From Polyangium sp. 6x1 (GTDB lineage: Bacteria > Myxococcota_A > Polyangia > Polyangiales > Polyangiaceae), in assembly GCF_029946515.1 (NCBI RefSeq), contig NZ_JARZHH010000017.1:115671-179670 (forward strand): a stretch of 64,000 nucleotides of DNA, in the 5' to 3' direction. Positions 53,928 to 62,990 of this stretch are shown piece after piece. A program made the position numbers and the translations under genes. Each line of letters starts with the position of its first letter. Positions within the stretch are counted from its first letter, which is position 1. The notes beneath the pieces are model-generated. The model did not search any database. It was not told the origin of the DNA and was given only the letters and a program-made list of their open reading frames with translations.

Positions 53928-54512
53928 ATGCGCGCCCTCATGGCCACAGGTTCCATGGGCCTCGCGGTCGCGACGGGAGCGTGCCACCGCGCGCCGCCGC
54001 CTCCTCGCGAGAGGCCTCCTGCGACGGTGCAAATCGATCCGCCCAAGGAGCGAGCCACGACGCACCTGTCGGCGATGGGGTGCTCCGTGCAGCTCCCCGG
54101 CGCGTGGTCGCGCACGGATGAGGAGCCCCCCGCGGACAACACCTGGTGGACGGCGCAAGCCGACGACGGCGTCGAGGCATTGTCCGTGCTGCCCCTGCCG
54201 TGGCACGTAAAGGTGCCGCAAAGTGAGCTGCGGCTCGGCCTCGACGACATCCTGGAGGTTCGCCGCAAAGCCGATGTCGAGCAACGTGGGCCAGGGGTCG
54301 TGCAGTCGGAGCGTGAATTCGTCGACGACCCGATCAGCCCGGGCGCGTTGTATACGACGTTCGATCCGGACGCGGGCGAAGTGTGGGCAACCCTGGTCAA
54401 GGCGACGCCGAACCTGGCGTGTGTGTTTTTGCTGGCGCAGAGCGGCGTCAATTCCAAGGAGTTCCTCCAGCACGCCAAATCGGTGCTCCGCACCGTGGTG
54501 GTCGAGAAATGA
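53928..54512 (+). CDS. Putative lipoprotein, unknown function
   Basis: A 194-residue protein from ATG 53928, just behind AAGGAGCG. The N-terminus [21 protein letters not shown] is a short lipoprotein signal, followed by a Pro/Arg-rich linker. The mature domain is mixed alpha/beta ([72 protein letters not shown]), in the style of PsbP/LpqN-like lipoproteins that bind small ligands. That resemblance is by eye only. Confidence 0.68.
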   Translation: MRALMATGSMGLAVATGACHRAPPPPRERPPATVQIDPPKERATTHLSAMGCSVQLPGAWSRTDEEPPADNTWWTAQADDGVEALSVLPLPWHVKVPQSELRLGLDDILEVRRKADVEQRGPGVVQSEREFVDDPISPGALYTTFDPDAGEVWATLVKATPNLACVFLLAQSGVNSKEFLQHAKSVLRTVVVEK

Positions 54513-54537
54513 CGACGAGCGCGCGTTGGGGAGAGCG

Positions 54538-54788
54538 ATGCACGAGCGGGGTTTCTCTGCTTGGCCTTGGTCAACGTCTCGTGCTCGCCGAGCGCGGCGC
54601 CAGTGCTTACCCGACCGACGGACGAAGCGGCCCGGGCAGAGGTTGCCGATTGCGTCGAGGTTTCCCGCATCGACGCGAGCGGCTTACGCAGCCTCTCGCT
54701 CGATGACGCCGAACATGTGACATCGGGGGAAGGGGCTCGACGAGGAGGGCTACGTCGAACCTGTCCAATCACCGGATACGGAACGTAA
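54538..54788 (+). pseudogene. Possible decayed small lipoprotein gene
   Basis: ATG 54538 opens a frame, but the protein-like part lies one base out of phase: a hydrophobic run and lipobox (FLCLALVNVSCSPSA) followed by DEAARAEVADCVEVSRIDASG and DDAEHV. A single frameshift near 54550-54560 would join them into a normal small lipoprotein. A TTG at 54561 could also serve as start of a 75-residue product. Evidence is weak. Confidence 0.25.
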
Positions 54789-54793
54789 AAGCC

Positions 54794-55252
54794 ATGGCAG
54801 GGTTGAATCACTCGTTCTTCCTCGTGCGCGCTTCCGAGTTCGCTCCGGCCGAGTTCGACCACTTTGTCACTCTGCCGGGCGAGATCGAACTTCATGACGA
54901 CCTCCTTCGCTACATGGGCGACACGCTCGCGTGGATCCCGACCCACAACCCTGCGCGCGACGAGCCATGCATGGGGCTTTGCATGTACGGGCCTACCCTC
55001 ATCCATGTGGAAGGCGCGCGCGTCGCGGCGGCCGTCTTCTCCACGTGGGCGAGACTGTTTGCGCTGGGCCCAAGCGACCTCGACCTGACAGGGGGCTATG
55101 CATGGGTAGGAGCCGACCCGAGCACGGGGGACTACGAGCGGCTGCATATCGGACGTGACGTGTTGTGCTCGCGTCTGAACGGCCTCGCCCTGCGCGCCGA
55201 ACAGGTGGCGTCGGGGGAAGGTCGACTCTATCTTCTCCACTTCGGAGTCTAG
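54794..55252 (+). CDS. Hypothetical protein
   Basis: A 152-residue soluble protein starting at ATG 54794, without a clear ribosome site. It is mixed alpha/beta with short strands (HSFFLVRASEFAPAEFD, PTLIHVEGARVAAAVFSTWA, GDYERLHIGRDVLCSRL, EGRLYLLHFGV). There is no signal or membrane helix. The stretch appears somewhat lower in GC than its surroundings and sits in a patch with broken reading frames. Its size and isolation recall small immunity-type or DUF proteins, but no family was recognised. Confidence 0.55.
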   Translation: MAGLNHSFFLVRASEFAPAEFDHFVTLPGEIELHDDLLRYMGDTLAWIPTHNPARDEPCMGLCMYGPTLIHVEGARVAAAVFSTWARLFALGPSDLDLTGGYAWVGADPSTGDYERLHIGRDVLCSRLNGLALRAEQVASGEGRLYLLHFGV

Positions 55253-55272
55253 GGCTCCACGAGGCCGATCCA

Positions 55273-55450
55273 ATGCATCCGGCTGACGTGATCGAACGTT
55301 TTCGTACGTCGCTCTCGCCCCACTTGCATCACGAGCGAGTTCGCGTCGCGATGCCCGACCTGCTCGAGGAGATGCAACCCTGGGATCTCGGTGGTTCGCA
55401 CTCGCCGAGGAAATGGGCTCGAGAAGCTCCTGCGCCAGATGAGCCTATGA
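55273..55450 (+). pseudogene. Possible frame-broken small gene
   Basis: ATG 55273 follows GAGG at a good distance and reads MHPADVIERFRTSLSPHLHH and then MPDLLEEMQPWDLG. Beyond about 55392 the plausible continuation switches frame, to WFALAEEMG and then to GLEKLLRQMSL with a TGA at 55448-55450. Two small indels would restore one 60-residue protein. Read without shifts, the frame continues to 55560 and overlaps the 3' end of the convergent ferritin-like gene. Low confidence. Confidence 0.25.
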
Positions 55451-55490
55451 TGGCCCCCATGACGCTCCCCGACCGCGCGAAACCCGCCGC

Positions 55491-56234
55491 TCAGGGATTC
55501 CGAGCCGATTCGAAAGCACGCACGGCGTCGAATCCACGCGCGGCAAACCGAGGCGCATAATCGCGCTCTAGCGTTCGCTCCACGATCTGCCCGTACCGAG
55601 CCGGAGGCATGAGCCCCCAGGCGCGATCCTCCGCCGTGATCGCGTCTCTACCGCTCGCGAACGCCGGCGCGTAGCTCCGCAAAAGGCGCCCGAACATCGC
55701 CGGGAGCTCGGCCTCGACGAGGCGCCGCACGTCGTCGGCGAACGGCAATTCGAGGAGATGGTCGAGCATGCTCCAGCCGAAATCCCGGTGCCGAACCTCG
55801 TCGCGCAAGACGCGATCGAGCGTGCGCCTGGCCTGCGGGGCCGTGCAGCCTTCGCGTAACACCTTGAAGAGCGGCACCGCGACCGTTTCGCCCAGGCAAA
55901 ACACCTCGACCCCCGCGCGCGCCGCGCCGAGGTGAAGCGGCTCCGACGGATTGCGACGCAGCCCGAGCGTCTCCTGGGCGAGAATGGGCATTTCCTTTCC
56001 GCCGGCCGCGCGGTACGTCGCGTGGCTCATGCGCGCGTGGGCCAGCTCGTCCTTGACGATACGCAGACCGTCGTGAATGAGGTCGGGCGAGACGCCGAGC
56101 TGGATGAGCCAGAGCGTCAGGTGCTGGGTGATCGCGGCGGAGCGGTATTCGGCGTGCACGCGGCGCAGCCATTCGGCGCGGACCGCTTCGCTCGCGGCGG
56201 CGCGTGGAGCGCGCTTCGGGGAGGGCGAGGGCAT
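55491..56234 (-). CDS. Ferritin-like domain protein
   Basis: A 247-residue helical protein. Glu-rich metal-site motifs of the ferritin/diiron superfamily are spaced through a four-helix bundle: VHAEYRSAAITQHLTLWLI, IVKDELAHARMSHATY (ExxH-like), VEVFCLGETVAVPLFKVL, and VLRDEVRHRDFGWSML (ExxH). Such proteins bind two irons and act as oxygenases, oxidases or iron stores. No signal peptide is visible. The gene follows the Cys-rich lipoprotein gene by seven bases. The substrate is unknown; similarly organised lone diiron proteins are frequent in myxobacteria. Confidence 0.75.
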   Translation of the reverse strand: MPSPSPKRAPRAAASEAVRAEWLRRVHAEYRSAAITQHLTLWLIQLGVSPDLIHDGLRIVKDELAHARMSHATYRAAGGKEMPILAQETLGLRRNPSEPLHLGAARAGVEVFCLGETVAVPLFKVLREGCTAPQARRTLDRVLRDEVRHRDFGWSMLDHLLELPFADDVRRLVEAELPAMFGRLLRSYAPAFASGRDAITAEDRAWGLMPPARYGQIVERTLERDYAPRFAARGFDAVRAFESARNP

Positions 56235-56241
56235 GGCAGGT

Positions 56242-56958
56242 TCAGGGGCCCGGCGGCAGGCAGAGCTTGACGGTCATGCTGCACGCGTCGCAAGGCTGGT
56301 TGTGGCAGGGATTGATGCTCGCCTCCTGGCACGTTTTGGCGTCCCCACACGTGACGCCGACGCAGTCCTGCGCGGCGAAGCATCCTGCCTGCGAGAGGGC
56401 AGGGTCCCCGCAGCCCGGGACGAGCCAGCGGCACGTCTCGACCGTGGCGCACTCCTCCTCGGTCGCGATGTACTGGCACATGTCCGCGGGATTGTCGGTC
56501 GGGATCGGGGGATTGCATGAAATCCCCGCGTCGATGCTCCACGAGCCGTCCTGGCACGTGGCCGTCGCGGTCTGCGGACCGCAGCCGACATCGAACTCGT
56601 AGCTGCACGTGAGCGGGCCCAGGCAAGCCGCGCCCTGCGACGGCATTTCGGCAGGGCATGGCTCCGGTATCGGGGGATTGCAGGAAATGTCCGTGTTGAT
56701 GCTCCAGGACGTGCCATCACAGTTGGCCGTCGCGGGCTGCGGACCGCAGCCGATATCGAGCTCGTACTTGCAGGTGAGCACGTCGCTGCAAGCCTCCCCC
56801 GTCGTGGGCGCCTCTTGCGGACAACCGGGCTCCTCGACGTACGGCGGGTTCTGCGTGACGGTGCTGAAACAACCAGGCAAGAGCGCCACCGTCGCCGCCT
56901 GGGCCACGGTGAGGACGAAGGGCTTTCGTCGAGGCTTTTGTTTTCGGGGAAGAGGCAT
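56242..56958 (-). CDS. Cys-rich lipoprotein with duplicated domain
   Basis: A 238-residue protein from ATG 56958 with GGAG nine bases upstream. The N-terminus is basic then hydrophobic (AQAATVALLPGC), a lipoprotein signal. Two tandem copies of a Cys-patterned module follow (CKYELDIGCGPQPATANCDG and CSYEFDVGCGPQTATATCQD, each ending SWSI...ISCNPPIP). A third Cys cluster forms the C-terminus (CRWLVPGCGDPA, CFAAQDCVGVTCGD, CHNQPCDACSMTVKLC). The duplication is also clear at DNA level. Disulfide-rich surface protein of unknown function; it heads a two-gene unit with the ferritin-like gene. Confidence 0.75.
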   Translation of the reverse strand: MPLPRKQKPRRKPFVLTVAQAATVALLPGCFSTVTQNPPYVEEPGCPQEAPTTGEACSDVLTCKYELDIGCGPQPATANCDGTSWSINTDISCNPPIPEPCPAEMPSQGAACLGPLTCSYEFDVGCGPQTATATCQDGSWSIDAGISCNPPIPTDNPADMCQYIATEEECATVETCRWLVPGCGDPALSQAGCFAAQDCVGVTCGDAKTCQEASINPCHNQPCDACSMTVKLCLPPGP

Positions 56959-57068
56959 GGTCGTGATCTCCGAGGATGGCCCAGGCTGGCGCAGCCGGGG
57001 CACAAGAATGGTCTCGATCGCAGGCGTCATGCAACAACCGTGCGTGCATCGACGGCAGGCGGCTGCGA

Positions 57069-58022
57069 TCACGCGCCCTTCCGACCTCGCGTTTTCGCCG
57101 CCCGCTTCGGCTTCGGCGCGCCCTTCTGCGGGACGATCATCCCCGGCGCCCACGCCACCAGCGCGTCGATGAAGGCGCGCACCTGCGGCGGCATGAACTC
57201 CCGCTCCGGATACACCACGGCGATGTGCGTCTCGCCCTGGATTGCGCCCGGTAGCACGTGCACGAGGGCGCCCGTGTCGAGGTGCGGGCGCACCATGACC
57301 CTCGGCAAGAGCGCGATCCCGAGGCCTTCGAGCGCGGCGTCGCAGAGCAGGTAGATGTCGTTCGTGAAGAGCGCGCCCTCGACCTGGAACTTGCCGCCGG
57401 AGAACGGCCACTGCGTCTGCGGCAGCTCGCCTCGGGCAAACCCCATGAGGCAGCGGTGGTGGCGGAGATCGCGGCGCGTGCGCGGCGTGCCGTGGGCCTC
57501 GAGGTAGGCGGGCGAGGCGACCGCGAGGACGGGGTCGCGCGAGAGCTTGCGAGCGACGAGGCCGGGCTCGAGCGCGGTGCTCGCGCGAAGCGCGACGTCG
57601 TAGCCGCCGCGCTGGAGGTCGACGTGCTGGGTCGTGCTGTGCACATGGAGGCGAACCTCGGGGTAGCGCTGCGCGAAGTCGCAGATCATCGCGCCGAAGT
57701 TGGTCCCGCTCATTGGCGGCACCGAGACGCGCAGCTCGCCGCGGACGGCGTCGTCGGTCTTGCGCACGCTCGCCTCGGCGTGGTGGACGGCGTCGAGCAC
57801 GATGCGGGCGTGGCGGTGGAGCGCCTCACCCGCGTCGGTGAGGGCGAGGCTGCGCGTGGTGCGGCGGAGCAGGCGTACGCCGAGCCGCTCCTCCAGGCGC
57901 GCGAGGCGGCGGCTGATGGTGGCGCGGGGGACGCCGAGCTCGGCGGCGGCGCGGGAGAGCGATCGGGCCTCCACGGTCTTCGAGAAGGCGAGGAGCTCGG
58001 ACGTCTCGACGGGTTCGTGCAT
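57069..58022 (-). CDS. LysR-family transcriptional regulator
   Basis: A 317-residue protein from ATG 58022. The N-terminal winged helix reads LLAFSKTVEARSLSRAAAELGVPRATISRRLARLEERLG, and the linker helix and the periplasmic-binding-like effector domain follow (GELRVSVPPMSGTNFGAMI, GYDVALRASTALEPGLVARKL, ALEGLGIALLPRVMV). The C-terminus has a basic tail (KRAAKTRGRKGA). Family members respond to a small effector. It is divergent from the DoxX gene, which with the nitroreductase gene is the probable target. Confidence 0.9.
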   Translation of the reverse strand: MHEPVETSELLAFSKTVEARSLSRAAAELGVPRATISRRLARLEERLGVRLLRRTTRSLALTDAGEALHRHARIVLDAVHHAEASVRKTDDAVRGELRVSVPPMSGTNFGAMICDFAQRYPEVRLHVHSTTQHVDLQRGGYDVALRASTALEPGLVARKLSRDPVLAVASPAYLEAHGTPRTRRDLRHHRCLMGFARGELPQTQWPFSGGKFQVEGALFTNDIYLLCDAALEGLGIALLPRVMVRPHLDTGALVHVLPGAIQGETHIAVVYPEREFMPPQVRAFIDALVAWAPGMIVPQKGAPKPKRAAKTRGRKGA

Positions 58023-58033
58023 CTGGATCAAAT

Positions 58034-58072
58034 CCTGTCAGGTGCTGCCCATTGTTGATGCATTGTTACAGG
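58034..58072. promoter_or_regulatory. Probable LysR operator region with direct repeat
   Basis: Between the LysR and DoxX start codons CATTGTT occurs twice, at 58050-58056 and 58061-58067, with an 11-base period (one helical turn). Outside them CCTGT (58034-58038) and ACAGG (58068-58072) form an inverted pair. This fits a LysR-type control region by position; the exact site is unproven. Confidence 0.35.
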
Positions 58073-58099
58073 CGCGTCGAGGACCGACACTGCTGTCTC

Positions 58100-58528
58100 A
58101 TGAACGACAAGGCACGAACGATCGGTTACTGGGTCGCGACGGGTCTCCTCGGTTTTGCGTTCGCCGCGGGCGGCATCGGTGATCTCTCCGGCTCCCCCGA
58201 GATCCTCGAAGGCATGGCGCACCTCGGCTACCCCGCTTACTTCGCCACCATCCTCGGCGTGTGGAAGGTGCTCGGCGCCGTCGCCCTGCTCGTCCCCCGT
58301 TTCCCGCGCCTCAAGGAGTGGGCGTATGCCGGCATTTTCTTCGATCTCACGGGCGCCGCCGCCTCGCACGCCGTGAGCGGCGACCCCGCTGGGAAGGTGA
58401 TCACGCCGCTCGTCCTCCTCGGCATCGCCGCTGCTTCGTGGGCACTGCGGCCCGAGAGTCGTAAGCTCTCGAGCGAATCGAAGCGCGAGGCCGGCGCCCC
58501 CCTCGCCAAGCCCGCGCTCGCGACCTGA
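58100..58528 (+). CDS. DoxX-family membrane protein
   Basis: A 142-residue protein from ATG 58100. It has four membrane helices: [59 protein letters not shown] and [16 protein letters not shown], with the DoxX-like pattern GxxKxLG...R.P..KEWAYAG. Members of this family are quinone- or redox-linked membrane proteins whose exact reaction is mostly unknown. Its position divergent from LysR and 38 bases before a nitroreductase gene suggests a small redox-stress or detoxification operon. Confidence 0.85.
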   Translation: MNDKARTIGYWVATGLLGFAFAAGGIGDLSGSPEILEGMAHLGYPAYFATILGVWKVLGAVALLVPRFPRLKEWAYAGIFFDLTGAAASHAVSGDPAGKVITPLVLLGIAAASWALRPESRKLSSESKREAGAPLAKPALAT

Positions 58529-58566
58529 AGGAACGTTTTTCCCTACCTCCCACGCGCCGAGGCCCC

Positions 58567-59154
58567 ATGAACGACGACGCTCTCCTCAAGCAGATCTTCT
58601 TCGAAGCCCGCACCCACAACGGCTGGCTCGCCGAGCCTGTCGACGACGCCACGTTGCGCCGCCTCTACGAAGCCCTGCGCCTCGGGCCGACCGCGGCCAA
58701 CAGCGTGCCGGCGCGCATCGTCTTCGTGAAGAGCCCCGAGGCGAAGGAGCGCCTGCGCCCCTGCCTCGACGCGGGCAACGTCGAGAAGACCATGCGCGCG
58801 CCCGTCACCGCGATCATCGCCTACGACACGCGCTTCCACGAGAAGATGCCGAAGCTCTTCCCGGCGCGCCCGACGATGGGCGAGGCCCTCGCCGCGATGC
58901 CGCCGGAGCACCGCGACGCCTTCCTCCTGCAGAACGCCTCGCTCCAGGCCGGTTATCTGATCCTGGCCGCCCGCGCGCTCGGGCTCGATTGCGGGCCGAT
59001 GGGCGGCTTCGATCGGGAGAAGGTCAACGCGGCGTTCCTCGCCGACGTGCCGTGGAAATCGGTCCTCCTCGTCAACCTCGGCCACGGCGATCCGGAGAAA
59101 CTCTTCCCGCGCAACCCCCGCCTCGATTTCGAAGAGGCCTGCCGCATCGAGTAG
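58567..59154 (+). CDS. Nitroreductase-family protein, RutE/HadB-like (malonic semialdehyde reductase-like)
   Basis: A 195-residue flavoprotein. It starts with the RutE-like block [20 protein letters not shown], then [22 protein letters not shown] with FMN-contacting residues. The middle carries [22 protein letters not shown] and the end [28 protein letters not shown], all typical of the RutE/HadB clade. RutE reduces malonic semialdehyde in uracil breakdown, but no other rut gene is present, so a general quinone or nitro/aldehyde reductase role is more likely here. Same transcription unit as DoxX. Confidence 0.88.
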   Translation: MNDDALLKQIFFEARTHNGWLAEPVDDATLRRLYEALRLGPTAANSVPARIVFVKSPEAKERLRPCLDAGNVEKTMRAPVTAIIAYDTRFHEKMPKLFPARPTMGEALAAMPPEHRDAFLLQNASLQAGYLILAARALGLDCGPMGGFDREKVNAAFLADVPWKSVLLVNLGHGDPEKLFPRNPRLDFEEACRIE

Positions 59155-59178
59155 CCACGAACGTCAGGGCGGGCCGCT

Positions 59179-61293
59179 TCAGATCAGCCGCGCCACGGCC
59201 TCGAGCAGCTTGCGCTGATCGAAGCGGCCCTTGACGATGTACTCGTCGGCCCCCGCGGCGCTCCCCTGCGCCAGATCCGCCGGCCTGTCCAGGCTCGTCA
59301 CGAGGATCACGGGCAAACTCTTCAGCTTGGGGTGCGCGCGAATCCGCTGCGTCAACTCCATGCCGTCGAGCCGCGGCATCTGGACGTCCGAGACGACCAG
59401 ATCGAAGGCGCCTCCTTGCAGCGCTTGCCACGCGGCCTCGCCGTCGTTCGCCGTCTCCACCTCGTACCCCGCGGCATCCAGGATGTTGCGCTCCAGCGTC
59501 CGGCTCGTGAGCGAATCATCGACCACCAAGATGCGCCGTTTCTTCACCGCCTCCGCCGCGTGGACGGTCTCCGTGCGCTCGCCCTTTCTGCTCCGCGCGA
59601 CGTCGAGCAGGCGTGGCACGTCGAGCACGACGGCGAGCGCGCCGCTCCCCAGGATCATCGCCCCCGCGACGCCCGGGATGCGCGGCACGTTCCACGGGAG
59701 CCCCTTGGCGACGGACTCCACTTCCCCGAGGACCTCGTCCACCACGACGCCGAGCCGGGCCGCGCCGTCGGAGAGGGCGACGACGAGCAGCTTCGACGGG
59801 TCGGTTTGTCGGGGCTCCTGCATCAGCGCCGAGAGCCACCGCAGCCGCAGCGGCTCGCCCCCGGCGTCCGGCACCGCCGCGACGCCGTCGACGACCTGCA
59901 CCTCGGAAGAGGCCACGCGGAACGCGCGCGCCACGTAGGCCGTCGGCAGCGCGTAGATGGTGCGCGCCGTGCGCACGAGGAGCGCCTTCGTCGACACCAC
60001 CGTCGCCGGCACCTCCAGCCGGAACGTGCCCCCGCCCATCGTGGGCTCGGCGATGCGGACGTGGCCCCCGAGCTCCGAGAGGCGCTGCTTCACGATGTCG
60101 AGGCCCATGCCTCGGCCACTCACGTGGCTGACCGACGCCGCCGTGGAAAAACCTGCGAAGAAGACGATGTCGGCGGTCTCCGTGCCGCTCATGCGCGCGA
60201 GCCGATCGGGCGACACGATCCCCCGCTCGACGGCGCGGCGTCCGATCTCCGCCGCGTGGAGGCCGCGCCCGTCGTCGGACACCTCGAGCTCGACCATCAT
60301 CCCCGGCGCGCGGGCGCGCACGCGGATCGTGCCCATGCGTGGTTTGCCCTGACGCTCCCGGACCTCGGGCGGCTCGATGCCGTGATCCACCGCGTTGCGC
60401 AGGAGGTGCATCAGAGGATCCCGCAGGCCTTCGAGGATCTGCCGGTCGACCTCGATGTCCCCCACCTCGACGACGAGGCGCGCCTCGCGGCCGAGCGCAT
60501 GCGCGGTCTCCGCCACCGTGCGCCTCCACTGCGCCGCCGCTCCCGCGAGCGGCAGCATGCGGGCGCGCTTGACGGCGGCCGACCAGTCGCGGACGAGGTG
60601 CCCGGAGCGCAGCACGTCCTGCCGGTTCGCCTCCACCACGGCATCCAGCCTGCGCGTGACTTCGCCGAGGGCCGAGCGCAGCTCCCCCGAGGCCATACGC
60701 TCGATCTGCGAGAGCTCGAGGAGGCACTGGTCGAGCTCGGCGTGGCGCACGTGCCTGCGCCCCTGCGCGACCAGAATCTCCTCGGCGAAGTGCATCAGAT
60801 CGTCGAGGCGGCTCGCCTCGACGCGCACCGTGGTCGCGCCCGCCGGGCTCGACGGGCCACTGGGCTTCGCCGGCACGGGGGTGGCCCCGGGGACAGCGTC
60901 CGAGGAGGCCGTGCGTTCGGAAGTCACAGGCTCCGCGACGACCTCGAAGGCGCGCGCGGCCTCGAGCGGCACGTCTCCCCCGAGGAAACGCGAGATGAGC
61001 CCGATCCCGTCGCGCAGGCGCGTGATCACCTCGGTGGCCGGCGTGCCCCCCTTGCGATGGACGTCGAGCGCCTCTTCGAGGCCGTGCGCGACCACCTCGA
61101 CGCCCTCGCTGCCCGCGACGCGCGCCGCGCCCTTGATGTTGTGCAGGATGCGGAGCGCTCGCTCGACGGCCCACGCGTCGCCCAGCGTCTCCGACGCCGC
61201 GAAGCCCTCGACGATCCGCGAGAGATCTTCGAGCGCCTCCGTCGCCTCGTCGCAGAACAGCGCCCAGATGTCGTCGTTGTCGCTCAGGCTCAT
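59179..61293 (-). CDS. cheA: Hybrid chemotaxis histidine kinase CheA with C-terminal receiver domain
   Basis: A 704-residue protein. Hpt domain 1-110 with the phospho-His 51 in ILHNIKGAARVAG. A Pro/Ala linker leads to the dimerisation helices (ARRLDDLMHFAEEILVAQGRR-like region). The ATPase has the N box HLLRNAVDHGIEPPEV and the G boxes VSDDGRGLHAAEIG and GRGMGLDIVKQRL. A CheW-like domain spans about 440-565. The receiver (580-704) has VVDDSLTSR, SDVQMPRLDG with the phospho-acceptor Asp, and the conserved Lys in YIVKGRF. A P2 CheY-binding domain is not evident, so the fused receiver probably takes or buffers the phosphate. Last visible gene of the chemosensory operon. Confidence 0.92.
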   Translation of the reverse strand: MSLSDNDDIWALFCDEATEALEDLSRIVEGFAASETLGDAWAVERALRILHNIKGAARVAGSEGVEVVAHGLEEALDVHRKGGTPATEVITRLRDGIGLISRFLGGDVPLEAARAFEVVAEPVTSERTASSDAVPGATPVPAKPSGPSSPAGATTVRVEASRLDDLMHFAEEILVAQGRRHVRHAELDQCLLELSQIERMASGELRSALGEVTRRLDAVVEANRQDVLRSGHLVRDWSAAVKRARMLPLAGAAAQWRRTVAETAHALGREARLVVEVGDIEVDRQILEGLRDPLMHLLRNAVDHGIEPPEVRERQGKPRMGTIRVRARAPGMMVELEVSDDGRGLHAAEIGRRAVERGIVSPDRLARMSGTETADIVFFAGFSTAASVSHVSGRGMGLDIVKQRLSELGGHVRIAEPTMGGGTFRLEVPATVVSTKALLVRTARTIYALPTAYVARAFRVASSEVQVVDGVAAVPDAGGEPLRLRWLSALMQEPRQTDPSKLLVVALSDGAARLGVVVDEVLGEVESVAKGLPWNVPRIPGVAGAMILGSGALAVVLDVPRLLDVARSRKGERTETVHAAEAVKKRRILVVDDSLTSRTLERNILDAAGYEVETANDGEAAWQALQGGAFDLVVSDVQMPRLDGMELTQRIRAHPKLKSLPVILVTSLDRPADLAQGSAAGADEYIVKGRFDQRKLLEAVARLI

Positions 61294-61338
61294 CCCGCCT
61301 CGCTCCCCCGCTCGGACGAACGCAACGGCTTCATGCCG

Positions 61339-62982
61339 CTAGAACCGATCGCTCGTTGCTTTGAGGTCGAACGTGAGGCGCTCGATGTCGACGACCGCGC
61401 CTTCGAGTTGCCGGACGCCGACGGCGTTGTCCCGCGCGGCCTTCGTGATGCCGCCGAGCGCCGAGGCGATCTGCGCGACGCCGGAGGCCTGTTGCGCCGA
61501 GGCGCCGGCGATTTGCCGCGCTCGGCTCGAGCTGTCGCTCAGCACCACGGCCAGGTTCTCGACGATGTCGCGCACCGCCTCGACCGCCCGGCGCCCGTCG
61601 TCGCAGCGCTTCGTGCCCTCCTCGGTCGCCATCACCGCGCTCTGCGTCGCCTTCTGGATCTGCGCGAGGATGCCCCGGATCTGCTGCGTCGCGCGCTTGC
61701 TCTGCTCGGCGAGGCTGCGCACCTCCGACGCGACCACGGAGAAGCCGCGGCCCTGCTCGCCGGCCTTCGCGGCCTCGATGCTCGCGTTGACGGCGAGCAG
61801 GTTGCTCTGCTCCGCGAGATCACTCACGGCGTCGACGATCGTCGCGATCTGCGAGGTCTGCTCGGAGAGCTGGAGGATCTGGGCGGCGATGCCGGCGACG
61901 CGCTCGTTGATCGTCTGCATCATCGCCATCGCCTCGAAGAGTTTGTCGCGGCCGAGGTGGCCGTTCTTCGCGGCCTCGTCCGAGATCTGCGCGACCTCGC
62001 GCGCGCTCGTCGCCGCGGCCTCGCTCGTCTGCTTCATCTCCTCGACGGTCGTGCTGACCTCCGTCACCGCGGAGGCCTGCTCGGACGCCGTCCCGGCGTA
62101 CTCCTTGGCGGTCGCGCTGATCTGCGTCGCGTTCGAGGAGAGCCGCGCGACGCCCTCGCGCATGCTCTTCGTCACGGTCCTGAGCCCTTCGGTCATCTCG
62201 CGCGCCGCCACGACGAGCGTGCCGACCTCGTCGTTCGCCTGCGCGCCGCCGGAGACGACGTCGACCAGCTTGAGCTCCTCCGAGGCGCCCGCGGTGTCGC
62301 CCGCGGCCATCTTGCGGAAGACCTCGACGAGCCGCGAGATGGGCGCCGCGATCGTCCCCGACAGCCAGAACGCGAGCGTGACCGCCACCATGAGCACGAA
62401 GCCGATGACGAGGATCAACATGTTCCTCGCCTCGGTGTACGTGGCCTGCGCCGAGCTCACGGCGGTCGCCGCCTCGCGCCGGTTGTAATCGAGCAGCGCG
62501 TCGAGCGCGACGTTCGACACATCGTAATGCGTCTTCGCCGCCGCGAAGAAATCCTTCCGGGCCTCCTCGTTCTCGTTTTTGCGGCTCCTCGCGAGGAGAC
62601 GCGCGGCCTCCGAGAGGTGCGCCCGGTGCGCATTGACGAACGCGTCGTGGAGCTTCCGCTCCTCGTCGGTGGTGATCGCGCGCTCGTAGTCGTGGATTCT
62701 CTTGTCGATGGTTTCCTGCATCGACTTGATGTCGAACTCGACGCGCCCCATGTCCGCGTCGCTCGTCGAGTCGATGTGGCTGAGGTAGAGCAGGCGAAGA
62801 TCGGAGGTGTTCGCGTTCAAGAGGCCGAGCGAATCGACGCTCGGGACGGTGTTCTCCGCGAGATCCCTGCTGACGTTGCGCAGGTTGCCCGCCTCGTAGA
62901 CGCTCACGACGCCGAGCACGCCCGAGAGCACGGTCACCGCGAGAAACCCTGCCAGCATCCTGCCGCGTATGGTCAAGTTCAT
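61339..62982 (-). CDS. Methyl-accepting chemotaxis protein
   Basis: A 547-residue receptor from ATG 62982 with GAGGAGAG upstream. The first membrane helix is at about 10-28 and the second at about 190-212 (MLILVIGFVLMVAVTLAFWL), enclosing a four-helix-bundle sensor of roughly 160 residues (NTSDLRLLYLSHIDSTSD, DYERAITTDEERKLHDAFV). A HAMP domain follows, then the long coiled-coil signalling domain with its hairpin tip GEQGRGFSVVASEVRSLAEQ. Methylation-type Glu/Gln pairs are expected on the flanking helices. It signals to CheA through CheW, whose gene ends eight bases before this start. Confidence 0.92.
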   Translation of the reverse strand: MNLTIRGRMLAGFLAVTVLSGVLGVVSVYEAGNLRNVSRDLAENTVPSVDSLGLLNANTSDLRLLYLSHIDSTSDADMGRVEFDIKSMQETIDKRIHDYERAITTDEERKLHDAFVNAHRAHLSEAARLLARSRKNENEEARKDFFAAAKTHYDVSNVALDALLDYNRREAATAVSSAQATYTEARNMLILVIGFVLMVAVTLAFWLSGTIAAPISRLVEVFRKMAAGDTAGASEELKLVDVVSGGAQANDEVGTLVVAAREMTEGLRTVTKSMREGVARLSSNATQISATAKEYAGTASEQASAVTEVSTTVEEMKQTSEAAATSAREVAQISDEAAKNGHLGRDKLFEAMAMMQTINERVAGIAAQILQLSEQTSQIATIVDAVSDLAEQSNLLAVNASIEAAKAGEQGRGFSVVASEVRSLAEQSKRATQQIRGILAQIQKATQSAVMATEEGTKRCDDGRRAVEAVRDIVENLAVVLSDSSSRARQIAGASAQQASGVAQIASALGGITKAARDNAVGVRQLEGAVVDIERLTFDLKATSDRF

Positions 62983-62990
62983 GTCTCTCC

